This document shows, piece by piece, positions 1-7,195 of a stretch of 64,000 nucleotides of DNA (its first letter is position 1; each line of letters opens with the position of its first letter). The DNA is taken from positions 134,306 to 198,305 of the forward strand of contig CBIHNI010000008.1 of NCBI GenBank assembly GCA_966211455.1. The letters run 5' to 3'. A program made the translations under genes and the position numbers. The stretch is from 21-14-0-10-47-8 sp966211455. GTDB taxonomy: Bacteria > Bdellovibrionota > Bdellovibrionia > Bdellovibrionales > Bdellovibrionaceae. The notes under the pieces are model-generated. The model ran no database searches and had not been told where the DNA came from. It was given only the letters and a program-made list of their open reading frames with translations.

Positions 1-27
1 TCCAGTGTCTCAAAAATGCTATTTGCT

Positions 28-45
28 ACATATCAAGTGATATGT
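28..45. promoter_or_regulatory. Inverted repeat upstream of DoxX/SRPBCC operon
   Basis: Two 7-bp arms (ACATATC and GATATGT) are separated by 4 bases, 39 bases before the first start codon of the operon. The size and AT-rich symmetry fit an operator for a small winged-helix regulator (ArsR or HxlR type), which often control AHSA1/DoxX genes. The regulator would lie left of the window, so this is inference. Confidence 0.4.
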
Positions 46-83
46 TATTCTGCCGATGAAGTCAAACAACCAAGGAGACCAAA

Positions 84-473
84 ATGACAAACACCAGCTC
101 TAAAGGACAACTGTGGACGGGTCGAATTTTAAGCGGCCTTGCCGTGGCCTTTCTTTTGTTCGATGGGATCATGAAATTCTTTATGGATAAACTTCCACCC
201 GAAGCTTTAGAGGCGGGTGCAGCCCTGCAATGGCCGATCGAAAAGATGCCTTTGGTGGGAACAATTCTTCTGATTTGTTTGTTGCTGTATGTGATTCCTC
301 GCACGTCAATTCTGGGGGCGGTGTTGTTGACTGGATATTTGGGCGGTGCGGTGGCAAGCCATGTGCGTGTCAGCAATCCTCTTTTTACGCACACGCTGTT
401 TCCAATTTATGTGGCAATCTTAATCTGGCTTGGTCTTTCTCTTCGAGATAACCGCGCCAAAGGCATGATTTAA
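84..473 (+). CDS. DoxX-like integral membrane protein
   Basis: The 129-residue product has four hydrophobic segments, at about residues 12-30, 54-72, 76-95 and 104-121, which is the DoxX-like (DoxX_2 type) layout. An AAGGAGA ribosome site sits 6 bases before the ATG. Proteins of this family are inner-membrane proteins of uncertain biochemical role, often encoded beside AHSA1/SRPBCC genes and sigma factors. Here it opens an operon: the next gene starts within 15 bases, preceded by its own AGGAG. Two more DoxX-like genes occur in the window, near 6.8 and 32.3 kb. The family call is firm; the function is not known. Confidence 0.8.
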   Translation: MTNTSSKGQLWTGRILSGLAVAFLLFDGIMKFFMDKLPPEALEAGAALQWPIEKMPLVGTILLICLLLYVIPRTSILGAVLLTGYLGGAVASHVRVSNPLFTHTLFPIYVAILIWLGLSLRDNRAKGMI

Positions 474-485
474 AGGAGAATGAAA

Positions 486-896
486 ATGGGAAAAATCACA
501 GTAGAAACGGTCGTCGCAGCAAATCCGAAAAAAGTTTGGGAAGCTTATGTCGAACCCAAACACATCACCAAATGGAATTTCGCATCCGATGATTGGCAGT
601 GCCCCAGTGCGAAGAACGATCTGAAAGTCGGCGGCAAATATGCGGCCCGCATGGAAGCCAAAGATGGAAGCTTCGGATTTGATTTCGAAGCCATCTACGA
701 CGAAGTCCAAGAGCAAAAGACGTTGACCTACACCATGGGCGATGGCCGCAAAGCGACCACCCGGTTTGAAGACCTGGGCGGTAAAACAAAGGTCACGACG
801 ACTTTTGATGCCGAAAAAATGAACCCCGAACAAATGCAAAAAGATGGCTGGCAAGCGATCTTAAACAACTTTAAAAAATACGTGGAAACACATTAA
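486..896 (+). CDS. SRPBCC (AHSA1/START-like) domain protein
   Basis: A single SRPBCC fold of 136 residues: the N-terminal strand, the helix with KVWEAYVEPKHITKWNFAS (about residues 16-34), the W-rich turn, a central K-V-G-G-K-Y strand and a long C-terminal helix (NNFKKYVETH). The AGGAG at 474-478 is 7 bases from the ATG at 486 but only 1 base from the in-frame ATG at 480, so 486 is chosen. Family members bind hydrophobic ligands or act as cyclase-like enzymes; the ligand here is unknown. Second gene of the DoxX operon. Confidence 0.85.
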   Translation: MGKITVETVVAANPKKVWEAYVEPKHITKWNFASDDWQCPSAKNDLKVGGKYAARMEAKDGSFGFDFEAIYDEVQEQKTLTYTMGDGRKATTRFEDLGGKTKVTTTFDAEKMNPEQMQKDGWQAILNNFKKYVETH

Positions 897-908
897 AAGG
901 AGAATCTT

Positions 909-1352
909 ATGCCAGGAACAGTTACACTGCACCGAGTGATCGCCGCTCCACCCGAGCGCGTTTTCAAAGCTTTCGTCACCGCCGGTGCTTTTGCCAAATG
1001 GCTTCCACCCAATGGGTTTTTTGCCACCGTTCATGCGATGGATGCGAAGGTGGGCGGATCGTATAAAATGTCATTCACGAACCTGACCACTGGGGGCAGT
1101 CATTCTTTCGGCGGCAAATATATCGAACTGGCTGAAGGCAAAACGATCAAGTACACAAGCCGCTTCGACGATCCGAATATGCCGGGCGAAATGCACAACA
1201 CGATCACACTGACCAAATCGATAGCGGGGACCGATCTAAAAGTCGTGCAAGAAGGCATTCCGGATATGATCCCGGTCGATATGTGCTATCTGGGTTGGCA
1301 AGAATCTTTGGACCAATTGATTGCCCTGGTCACACCCGAAATCAATCAGTAG
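909..1352 (+). CDS. SRPBCC (AHSA1-like) domain protein
   Basis: A 147-residue SRPBCC protein with the family signature near the N-terminus: RVIAAPPERVFKAF, then FAKWLPPNGF, then the V-G-G-S-Y-K-M strand, and a C-terminal helix W-Q-E-S-L-D-Q-L. It has its own AAAAGGAG ribosome site and starts 12 bases after the preceding SRPBCC gene, so the three genes from position 84 are probably one transcript. The two SRPBCC proteins are not near-identical, so this is an old pairing rather than a recent duplication. The ligand is unknown. Confidence 0.85.
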   Translation: MPGTVTLHRVIAAPPERVFKAFVTAGAFAKWLPPNGFFATVHAMDAKVGGSYKMSFTNLTTGGSHSFGGKYIELAEGKTIKYTSRFDDPNMPGEMHNTITLTKSIAGTDLKVVQEGIPDMIPVDMCYLGWQESLDQLIALVTPEINQ

Positions 1353-1362
1353 CTGAAAAACG

Positions 1363-1452
1363 ATGCCCAACCACGAGCTGCATCCCGGGGTTTACTTTGG
1401 GATGCTGACGGATAAGTATGGTTTTGATTGGATGTTCAGCTGCGAGCTTTGA
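1363..1452 (+). pseudogene. C-terminal remnant of a PhnB-like VOC protein
   Basis: A 29-codon open frame reads MPNHELHPGVYFGMLTDKYG and then FDWMFSCEL before TGA. This closely resembles the last strand of PhnB-like VOC (glyoxalase-fold) proteins, where Y-F-G-M-L-T-D-x-[FY]-G-x-x-W-M is a standard ending. The rest of the domain is absent; the upstream bases belong to the preceding SRPBCC gene. It overlaps the 3' end of the opposing gene by 17 bases. Probably debris of a gene once in this operon, as PhnB-like and AHSA1 genes commonly travel together. Translation is unlikely, as no ribosome site is visible. Confidence 0.6.
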
Positions 1453-1828
1453 TCTGAACTTCAAAACCAGACAAGAGCAATGTCGACGCCCGCAAGGCGG
1501 CTTCGATTTCTTCTCGCGAAAGTTCTGGCCGGCGGGACATCACAAGGTCGACGACTTCGTCGCATTCGAGCTCCCAAGCAATATCAGATAAGCCCACGTC
1601 TTTGCCGACAACTTTCAGTCCCATCCGATGCTTAGCACCGAGGCTCTTCTCGGTGAAAGTGCCGTACTCGATATGCTCAGAACACGCGATATTGTCTGGC
1701 GTGCTCGAGGCCTGTTGTAGCAATGCTGAACGAATGGCTTCTTGGTCGACTGAAGACGTTGGGTCCGCTGTCAATCGCTCGACGGTCGAAAGCAATGCGC
1801 GCACGAAATTATCACGAATCTGAATCAT
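1436..1828 (-). CDS. Hypothetical protein, 130 residues
   Basis: I do not recognise the family. The predicted product is soluble with no signal peptide or membrane segment. It contains a charged helical N-terminus (MIQIRDNFVRALLSTVERL) and a C-terminal helical part rich in Glu (ELSREEIEAALRAS). The ATG at 1828 is preferred because a GAAAGGAC ribosome site, overlapping the stop codon of the upstream TetR gene, lies about 9 bases before it. An alternative ATG at 1849 would overlap TetR and lacks a good site. It is probably co-transcribed with and translationally coupled to the TetR gene. Confidence 0.6.
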   Translation of the reverse strand: MIQIRDNFVRALLSTVERLTADPTSSVDQEAIRSALLQQASSTPDNIACSEHIEYGTFTEKSLGAKHRMGLKVVGKDVGLSDIAWELECDEVVDLVMSRRPELSREEIEAALRASTLLLSGFEVQIKARS

Positions 1829-1841
1829 TACCTTTGTCCTT

Positions 1842-2405
1842 TCATTCATCCCAGCCGCCACGCAAGATTTTGATCATCGCCTTCAGAGCTTCCTTCGGAT
1901 TCGTATCGGCAATCGAGCGGTGAAAGGCATCCAAAACAAAACGCGCGACTGATTCGGATTCGACTTTGCTGATTTTTCTTCGGGATGCGTTTCGGATCGC
2001 GGTCGCCAAAGATCTTTCGTGGCGCAGCCACATTTGCTGGGCGTACAGGTTCAGCGCGGGGGTTTCGCGGATCAGCTTCATAAAAGCGTTGGTTTCTTTT
2101 CGATGCAATTTCTGAATCACATCCAGCTCGGCCAGGCCCGCGTCCAGCAAGGCCTCTAAGATGCTTTGGCCTTTGCGGCGATTTTTCACGGTGTCGATCA
2201 GAAACTGTTCACGTTCGGCGTCTTCGTCAAAGACCAAGGACTCTTTGCTGGGAAAGTACTTAAAGAGCGTTGGCACCGACACTTCGGACAGCTCGGCGAT
2301 TTCGGCCGTGGTGACGTGATCGTAACCCCGTTCGATAAACAGGCGGGTCGCCAAAAGTGATATGGCAGCCCTGGTTTTTTGCTTTTTGGCTTCTCGCAGT
2401 CCCAT
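1842..2405 (-). CDS. TetR family transcriptional regulator
   Basis: A 187-residue TetR repressor. The N-terminal helix-turn-helix spans about residues 12-60, with AAISLLATRLFIERGYDHV, TTAEIAELSEVSVPTLFKYF and PSKESLVFDED. The remaining all-helical part is the ligand domain and is not diagnostic of a ligand. It is divergent from the FAD monooxygenase at 2508, and a 16-bp imperfect inverted repeat sits between the two, so it probably represses both itself and the monooxygenase. TetR/TetX-like pairs of this kind usually respond to aromatic or drug-like molecules; that part is inference. Confidence 0.92.
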   Translation of the reverse strand: MGLREAKKQKTRAAISLLATRLFIERGYDHVTTAEIAELSEVSVPTLFKYFPSKESLVFDEDAEREQFLIDTVKNRRKGQSILEALLDAGLAELDVIQKLHRKETNAFMKLIRETPALNLYAQQMWLRHERSLATAIRNASRRKISKVESESVARFVLDAFHRSIADTNPKEALKAMIKILRGGWDE

Positions 2406-2411
2406 TTTGAT

Positions 2412-2447
2412 ATGTTAACTTACTTAAAAACTTAAGTCACTTAACAT
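2412..2447. promoter_or_regulatory. Probable TetR operator
   Basis: Inverted repeat with 16-base arms (ATGTTAACTTACTTAA and TTAAGTCACTTAACAT, 14 of 16 positions matching) around a 4-base centre. It starts 7 bases from the TetR start codon and lies about 60 bases before the monooxygenase. Its position between divergent genes and its length fit a TetR dimer-pair site. Confidence 0.65.
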
Positions 2448-2507
2448 TTTGCGTAAATCAGGATATTCTGTGTGCAGATCCACCAAAGACCATAAAGGAG
2501 TCCTTTC

Positions 2508-3668
2508 ATGTCACAGCCTTACCACCAACCTCACCAACCGATCGCCATTATCGGAGCCGGCCTTGCCGGTTTGGTTCTGGCCCGTGTTCTTCACCTCAAC
2601 GGCGTGGCTTCGATGATTTACGAAACCGAGGTTTCCCCAGATTCGCGCCCGCAAGGGGGTATGCTGGATATCCACGAATACAATGGTCAGCTGGCTTTAA
2701 AAGATGCCGGACTTTACGAAAAGTTTCGCACCTTAATTTTGCCGGGGGCGGATGCGCAGCGGATTTTAGATAAGACCGGTCGTGTCTTGCACGAAGATCT
2801 AGACAAAGGAAACGGTGGCCGCCCCGAGGTCCACCGCGAAGCTCTTCGCCAGATGTTGATCGACTCGCTTCCGGCTGAAAGCATCAAGTGGGGTCACAAG
2901 CTGGCTTCTGTGAAATCGATCGGCCCCGGCAAACACCAGGTGACTTTTACCAATGGGCGCACGATCACCACCGATCTTCTGATCGGAGCGGATGGCGCTT
3001 GGTCCAAGGTGCGTCCTTTGGTTTCCGACGCAAAACCTGCTTACGTGGGGACCTCGTTCATCGAAATGTATCTGTTCAAAAGCGATGTCCATCACAAAGA
3101 CAGCGCAAAGGCCGTTGGCTTCGGAACCCTGATCGCGGTCGAACCTGGAAAAGGGATTTTAGCGCATCGTGAATTCAACGGGACTTTGCACGCCTATGTC
3201 GCGTTCAATAAACCTGAAGAATGGATTGGGGCTCTTGATTTTTCAAACCCCGCAGTGGCCTTGGCGTGTATTCAGCAAGAGTTCGCCGATTGGGCCCCTG
3301 AACTGCGCGCCATCATCACCAACACCGAAACCAAACCCATCCCACGCGCCATCTACGCCTTACCTATCGGACACAGATGGGATCGCGTCCCCGGTGTCAC
3401 CTTGATGGGAGATGCGGCCCACCTGATGTCGCCATTTGCCGGCGAAGGAGCAAACCTTGCCATGTTCGACGGGGCCGAGCTTGCAAAAGCCATCCTGGCA
3501 AACCCCGGTAATACCGAAGGCGCTTTAACCCAGTACGAGCGAGCGATGTTCCCGCGGGCCGAATCGGCTGCGATCGAATCCGATCGCAATTCGAAGCTGT
3601 TCTTCAACGAAAACGCTCCCCAAAGCGTGCTGGATCTTTTCGCCAGTCACCAAACGGCGCGGGGCTAA
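2508..3668 (+). CDS. FAD-dependent monooxygenase, TetX-like
   Basis: A 386-residue group A flavoprotein monooxygenase. The dinucleotide-binding motif GAGLAGLVLARVL is at residues 16-28. An R-x-E-V-H-R-E-A-L-R segment matches the substrate/FAD region of TetX-like enzymes, the DG motif is in GADGAWSKVR (about 160-169), and the second FAD motif GDAAHLMSPFAGEGANLAM starts near 301. The reaction is NAD(P)H-dependent hydroxylation of an aromatic or polycyclic substrate; the real substrate cannot be read from sequence. A good AGGAG is 7 bases before the ATG. Control by the divergent TetR gene is likely. Confidence 0.88.
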   Translation: MSQPYHQPHQPIAIIGAGLAGLVLARVLHLNGVASMIYETEVSPDSRPQGGMLDIHEYNGQLALKDAGLYEKFRTLILPGADAQRILDKTGRVLHEDLDKGNGGRPEVHREALRQMLIDSLPAESIKWGHKLASVKSIGPGKHQVTFTNGRTITTDLLIGADGAWSKVRPLVSDAKPAYVGTSFIEMYLFKSDVHHKDSAKAVGFGTLIAVEPGKGILAHREFNGTLHAYVAFNKPEEWIGALDFSNPAVALACIQQEFADWAPELRAIITNTETKPIPRAIYALPIGHRWDRVPGVTLMGDAAHLMSPFAGEGANLAMFDGAELAKAILANPGNTEGALTQYERAMFPRAESAAIESDRNSKLFFNENAPQSVLDLFASHQTARG

Positions 3669-3745
3669 ATGATGCGCGGCCGACTTGAAAATTGTGGATG
3701 CAAGATCGACAATTGAATCCGCAGTTTTTTCAAGCAGGAGCCGTC

Positions 3746-4405
3746 ATGAACCAAATCCCCACCATCACCGCATTTCAAGATTCCCCAGACCGAGGCCAGG
3801 GCTTAGCCCGAGATATGACCGTGCGTTGGGCTCTGGAAGAAGTGGGGCAGCCATACGAAGTTCGGCTGGTTCCATTCAAAGACACCAAAGCACCCGGGCA
3901 TATGTCCGTTCATCCATTCGGAAAGATTCCCACTTTCGAAGAAGGAGATCTGACGATTTTCGAATCGGGGGCTATCGTTTTTCATATTGCGGAAACCCGG
4001 GCCGGATTATTTCCAAAAGATAAAAACGGAAAAGCGCGGGCGATCACCTGGATGTTTGCGGCCCTTAGCACCATCGAGCCTTCTATTCTTGAATTTGCGG
4101 CTGCCGTCATTGGCGAAAAAGACAAAAGTTGGTTCGAAGCGCGCATGCCGATGCTAAAAGAAAATGTCCGTATGCGCTTAAGCCAGTTTTCCAAACACTT
4201 GGGCGATTCCGAATGGGTCGAAGGCGAGTTCAGCGCTGGGGACCTGATGTTGATCGCGGTGATGCGGCGATTGAAGAGATCCGGTCTCTTGGACGAGTAT
4301 CCAAACATTGCAGCTTATGTGGCTCGCGGTGAGGCGCGGCCGGCATTTAAAAAAGCCTTTGCGGCTCAACTTGCGGTGTTCGAAGCAAACATGCCGAAAC
4401 CTTGA
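3746..4405 (+). CDS. Glutathione S-transferase family protein
   Basis: A 219-residue GST. The thioredoxin-like N-domain ends with the G-K-I-P-T-F-E-E and F-E-S-G-A-I elements (the cis-Pro and the glutathione gamma-Glu-binding E-S pair); the helical C-domain has the F-S-A-G-D-L-M N-cap motif. The ATG at 3746 follows an AGCAGGAG site, whereas an ATG 54 bases upstream adds an unconserved extension, so 3746 is chosen. The gene follows the monooxygenase by about 80 bases in the same direction. Its stop codon overlaps the first ATG of the NHL remnant. Confidence 0.88.
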   Translation: MNQIPTITAFQDSPDRGQGLARDMTVRWALEEVGQPYEVRLVPFKDTKAPGHMSVHPFGKIPTFEEGDLTIFESGAIVFHIAETRAGLFPKDKNGKARAITWMFAALSTIEPSILEFAAAVIGEKDKSWFEARMPMLKENVRMRLSQFSKHLGDSEWVEGEFSAGDLMLIAVMRRLKRSGLLDEYPNIAAYVARGEARPAFKKAFAAQLAVFEANMPKP

Positions 4406-4545
4406 TGAATGCGATGATCGAAACGGATCCGTCGGCACCTTCAACGACGGCGATGAAAGATCTGACTGGTGTCGCGATCAATGGCGAAAATTTGTATGTC
4501 AGTGATTACACTTACAATCGCATCCTGATCTTCTCGAAACAGTAG
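4405..4545 (+). pseudogene. C-terminal remnant of an NHL-repeat protein
   Basis: A 46-codon frame begins at an ATG overlapping the GST stop (TGATG) and ends with VAINGENLYVSDYTYNRILI then FSKQ-stop. The block G-V-A-x-x-G-x-x-L-Y-V-S-D-x-x-x-N-R-I-L-I-F is a canonical NHL beta-propeller blade. A lone final blade cannot fold as a propeller, so this is most likely a gene remnant rather than a functional small protein. It marks a deletion or recombination boundary between the two GST genes. Confidence 0.65.
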
Positions 4546-4634
4546 CTTGCGTTATGCGAAACTGCATCGCATCTGTATCTAGACTTTAAAGAAATCTTGT
4601 TCGAATCTCCTTTCAATAGACGAAAGGGGATTCG

Positions 4635-5291
4635 ATGTCCGACAAAATTCAGCTCTACTCATTGGCGACTCCGAATGGACAGAAAGTCAGCATTGCGCTG
4701 GAAGAAATGGGTCTGGCTTACGACGCCCACCTGGTAAACATCACGAAGGGCGATCAGTTCAAACCTGAATTTATCAAGATCAATCCGAATTCAAAGATAC
4801 CGGCGATCGTGGATCCGAATGGACCCGGCGGACAACCGCTTTCGATCATGGAATCCGGCGCGATTTTGATTTATCTGGCACAGAAATCTGGAAAGTTCTT
4901 ACCGACCGATGCCAGACTTTACAGCGAGACATTGCAGTGGCTGTTTTTCCAAGTCGGTGGCGTGGGTCCGATGTTTGGTCAATTCGGTCATTTCTTTAAA
5001 TACGCTGTTGGAAAATGCGACCATCCCTATCCAATCGAGCGTTACACGACCGAAGCAAAAAGGATATTGACTGTTTTGAACACTCGATTGGAAGGCCGGC
5101 AGTTCTTGGTTGGCGAGCAGTACACCATCGCTGACATGGCAACCGTCCCATGGGTGAACGGGGTCGACGTGCATTACAAGGGAGCTGAAAAATTGGGTCT
5201 CAGTGAATACAAAAATGTCAGTGCCTGGGTTCAGCGCGTGCTGTCGCGACCGAAAACGAAACAAGGCATGTCAGTTTTGCAGCTGTCATAG
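4635..5291 (+). CDS. yfcG: Glutathione transferase, Nu-class YfcG/YghU-like
   Basis: The 218-residue product matches the Nu-class pattern closely: LYSLATPNGQKVSIALEE at the N-terminus (T-P-N-G active-site turn), NPNSKIPAIVDP, MESGAILIYLA, and the long Q-W-L-F-F-Q-V-G-G-V-G-P-M-F-G-Q motif specific to YfcG-like enzymes, then YTIADMATVPWVN. Such enzymes bind two glutathione molecules and have disulfide-bond reductase activity. It is a cytosolic protein with a GAAAGGGG ribosome site. It does not form a tight operon with the other GST because the NHL remnant intervenes. Confidence 0.88.
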   Translation: MSDKIQLYSLATPNGQKVSIALEEMGLAYDAHLVNITKGDQFKPEFIKINPNSKIPAIVDPNGPGGQPLSIMESGAILIYLAQKSGKFLPTDARLYSETLQWLFFQVGGVGPMFGQFGHFFKYAVGKCDHPYPIERYTTEAKRILTVLNTRLEGRQFLVGEQYTIADMATVPWVNGVDVHYKGAEKLGLSEYKNVSAWVQRVLSRPKTKQGMSVLQLS

Positions 5292-5367
5292 AATAAATTC
5301 TCAGAGCCAAAGCTTTGGAACAAGGATGCGGACCATGTTCTGAAGATTGGCTCTAAAGAAATGTTCC

Positions 5368-5721
5368 TTACCAATACTTTTCAACCGGGCGGATTTCGAT
5401 GGCGCCACCCAGGCGTGCGGCCGGAATGGATGCGGCCAATTTGATCGCAGCTTCCATGTTTTCAGCTTCGAAGACGCAGTATCCACCAGCGCCTTCGGAC
5501 AAATAAGTGCCCTCTTTCACTTCGATTTGACCTGCTTGCACTTTCACGGTCTTTGCGACATTTGGTAGTCCCAAAGGTAAGCCAGGCGATACCCCCGGTG
5601 CTTTGCTGAACTGGTTGTAATCTTGGTAGATCTGTTTTTGCTCTTCCGGCGAAAAAGCATTCCAACGATCCGAACCTGGCAACGGAGTGCTTCCTTGATA
5701 AATAATCAGTACGAATTGCAT
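5368..5721 (-). CDS. YCII (DGPF)-family protein
   Basis: A 117-residue YCII-type protein. The C-terminal half shows the family core: GAGGYCVFEAENMEAAIKLA, then a helix ending A-S-I-P and the final strand GAIEIRPVEKYW. YCII proteins are small ferredoxin-like dimers, often encoded beside ECF sigma factors. Here the gene diverges from an ECF41-type sigma factor, and a minus-strand match to the ECF41 promoter (5828-5854) points at it with a leader of about 100 bases. It is therefore the best candidate target gene of that sigma factor. Its chemistry is unknown. Confidence 0.85.
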   Translation of the reverse strand: MQFVLIIYQGSTPLPGSDRWNAFSPEEQKQIYQDYNQFSKAPGVSPGLPLGLPNVAKTVKVQAGQIEVKEGTYLSEGAGGYCVFEAENMEAAIKLAASIPAARLGGAIEIRPVEKYW

Positions 5722-5792
5722 CTATTTCCTTTCCTTGTTTCTTTTGTTATTTCAAATGGTTACGATTGTGCCTTGGAATCTTGAAAGATTCT

Positions 5793-5819
5793 TGTCACGT
5801 TTTCGCCTTCCCATTCGTC
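5793..5819 (+). promoter_or_regulatory. Candidate ECF41 promoter for the sigma gene
   Basis: TGTCACG, then exactly 16 bases, then CGTC. The published ECF41 group promoter, as I recall it, is TGTCACA at -35 and CGTC at -10 with about this spacing. It lies about 40 bases before the sigma-factor start, as expected for autoregulation. Confidence 0.65.
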
Positions 5820-5827
5820 AAGGTGAT

Positions 5828-5854
5828 GACGGATCGAAAACGCCAAGTGTGACA
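5828..5854 (-). promoter_or_regulatory. Candidate ECF41 promoter for the YCII gene
   Basis: On the minus strand the sequence is TGTCACA, 16 bases, CGTC: a perfect match to the ECF41 consensus. It faces the plus-strand copy, with only 8 bases between the two -10 elements, so the two transcripts would cross before diverging. Confidence 0.7.
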
Positions 5855-5861
5855 AAAAATT

Positions 5862-6791
5862 TTGGATGCAAAGAAAATGAAGAAGAAAGACTGGCTTGAG
5901 AAAAATTTTGAAGAATCCCGCAGTCATTTAAAGACTGTCGCTTATCGCATGCTGGGCTCGACCAGCGAGGCGGAAGATGCAGTTCAAGAAACATGGATTC
6001 GCCTTTCGGGCGCGGATTCAGAAAAGATCGAGAACTTGGGCGGATGGCTTACGACCGTCATCGCGCGCGTTTGTTTGGACCGATTGCGTTCGCGCAAATC
6101 AAAAGGTGAAGAGTCTTTGGACGATGTCGCGACAGAAATTCCGCATGAAAGTTCGGCCAATCCCGAATCACAAGTTTTGCTAGCGGACACAGTGGGGGCA
6201 GCCTTGCTGGTGGTATTAGACACGTTAACTCCGGCTGAAAGAATCGCTTTTGTTTTACATGATTTATTTGACCTTTCATTTGCCGAAATCGCACCTGTCA
6301 TCGATCGCACCGAGGAGGCGACAAGGCAACTGGCCAGTCGCGCGCGCCGGCAAGTGCGCGGGGCCAGCTCGCCGCAAGAAGATCGCGAACGGCAGAAAGA
6401 AATCGTCTCGGCATTTTTGACCGCAACCCGCGAAGGAAATTTCGAAGCTTTGATTCGGCTTCTGCATCCGGACGCAGTCCTGCGCGCTGATGCGACCGCG
6501 ATCAAAGTGGCGGAAATGAACAAGGCCCGTGGGGCTCCGCAATTCCAGGACGAAATCCGCGGGGCGAAGAATGTGGCCAACACATTGAAAGGCAAAGCGG
6601 ACGAAGCGCAGCTGGCCTTGATCGACGGCATTTTTGGTTGGACCTGGGCGCCGGCTGGAAAACCGGTGGTCGCGTTCCGTTTCACCGTTCAAAGCGGCAG
6701 CGTTCAAGCGATCGATATCGTGATGGATCCCAAACAATTGCAAGCAGTCGACATTGAAATCGTCGGAACAAAAAAAGGAGTGCAGTCATGA
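5862..6791 (+). CDS. ECF41-type sigma factor with SnoaL-like C-domain
   Basis: Sigma region 2 includes MLGSTSEAEDAVQETWIRL (about residues 30-48) and region 4 the helix-turn-helix DLSFAEIAPVIDRTEEATRQ (about 138-157). After that comes a roughly 120-residue SnoaL/NTF2-like domain (EALIRLLHPDAVLRAD onward), the fused regulator that defines ECF41. The usual D-G-G-G-K-V and N-P-D-K-L signatures are degenerate here (D-A-T-A-I-K-V and M-D-P-K-Q-L). The coordinates use a TTG start; an ATG at 5877, 5 codons later, is as plausible, and neither has a clear ribosome site. It overlaps the following DoxX-like gene by 4 bases. Confidence 0.88.
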   Translation: MDAKKMKKKDWLEKNFEESRSHLKTVAYRMLGSTSEAEDAVQETWIRLSGADSEKIENLGGWLTTVIARVCLDRLRSRKSKGEESLDDVATEIPHESSANPESQVLLADTVGAALLVVLDTLTPAERIAFVLHDLFDLSFAEIAPVIDRTEEATRQLASRARRQVRGASSPQEDRERQKEIVSAFLTATREGNFEALIRLLHPDAVLRADATAIKVAEMNKARGAPQFQDEIRGAKNVANTLKGKADEAQLALIDGIFGWTWAPAGKPVVAFRFTVQSGSVQAIDIVMDPKQLQAVDIEIVGTKKGVQS

Positions 6792-7159
6792 ATATATTCT
6801 TGTGGGTTCTTCAAGGTCTTTTGGCTCTTCACACGTTAATGGGTGCCTTCTGGAAATTTAAGAACACCGCCGAGCAAACGATGCCAACGCTGAAGGCGAT
6901 CCCGCCGACGATTTGGATGGGATTGGGGGCATTTGAAATTCTGTGCGCGATCGGCTTGGTGCTTCCGGGATTTTTTAAACCTTATAATTTTCTGGTTCCG
7001 ATTTCGGCGATCGCGATTGCGCTGGTGATGCTGGCTTATTGCGGGATTCATCTGATGTCGGGTGCAGAAAGCAATGGTCCCATGATTTACTGGCTGGGGG
7101 TGGCAGCGGTTTGTGCTGTGATCGCATACGGCCGGTTTACAATCGATCCTTCGTTGTGA
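6788..7159 (+). CDS. DoxX-like membrane protein
   Basis: The 123-residue protein has four membrane segments (about residues 3-20, 43-62, 68-88 and 98-115) and the DoxX-like arrangement with a conserved F-W-K-F near the first loop. Its ATG overlaps the stop of the sigma-factor gene (ATGA), with the ribosome site AAAAGGAG inside that gene, so both are co-transcribed and translationally coupled. ECF41 factors often control an adjacent small redox or membrane gene, and this may be one of the targets through the autoregulated promoter. Molecular function is unknown. Confidence 0.82.
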   Translation: MNIFLWVLQGLLALHTLMGAFWKFKNTAEQTMPTLKAIPPTIWMGLGAFEILCAIGLVLPGFFKPYNFLVPISAIAIALVMLAYCGIHLMSGAESNGPMIYWLGVAAVCAVIAYGRFTIDPSL

Positions 7160-7195
7160 TATCTGATATCCCTCTTTCAAAGATAGAGGTATCGA

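Noticed and set aside
5776..5791. GAATCTT-GA-AAGATTC inverted repeat as operator
   Set aside because: It lies next to the ECF41 promoter but has no known regulator; kept only as a possible site, since a 7-bp repeat can occur by chance.
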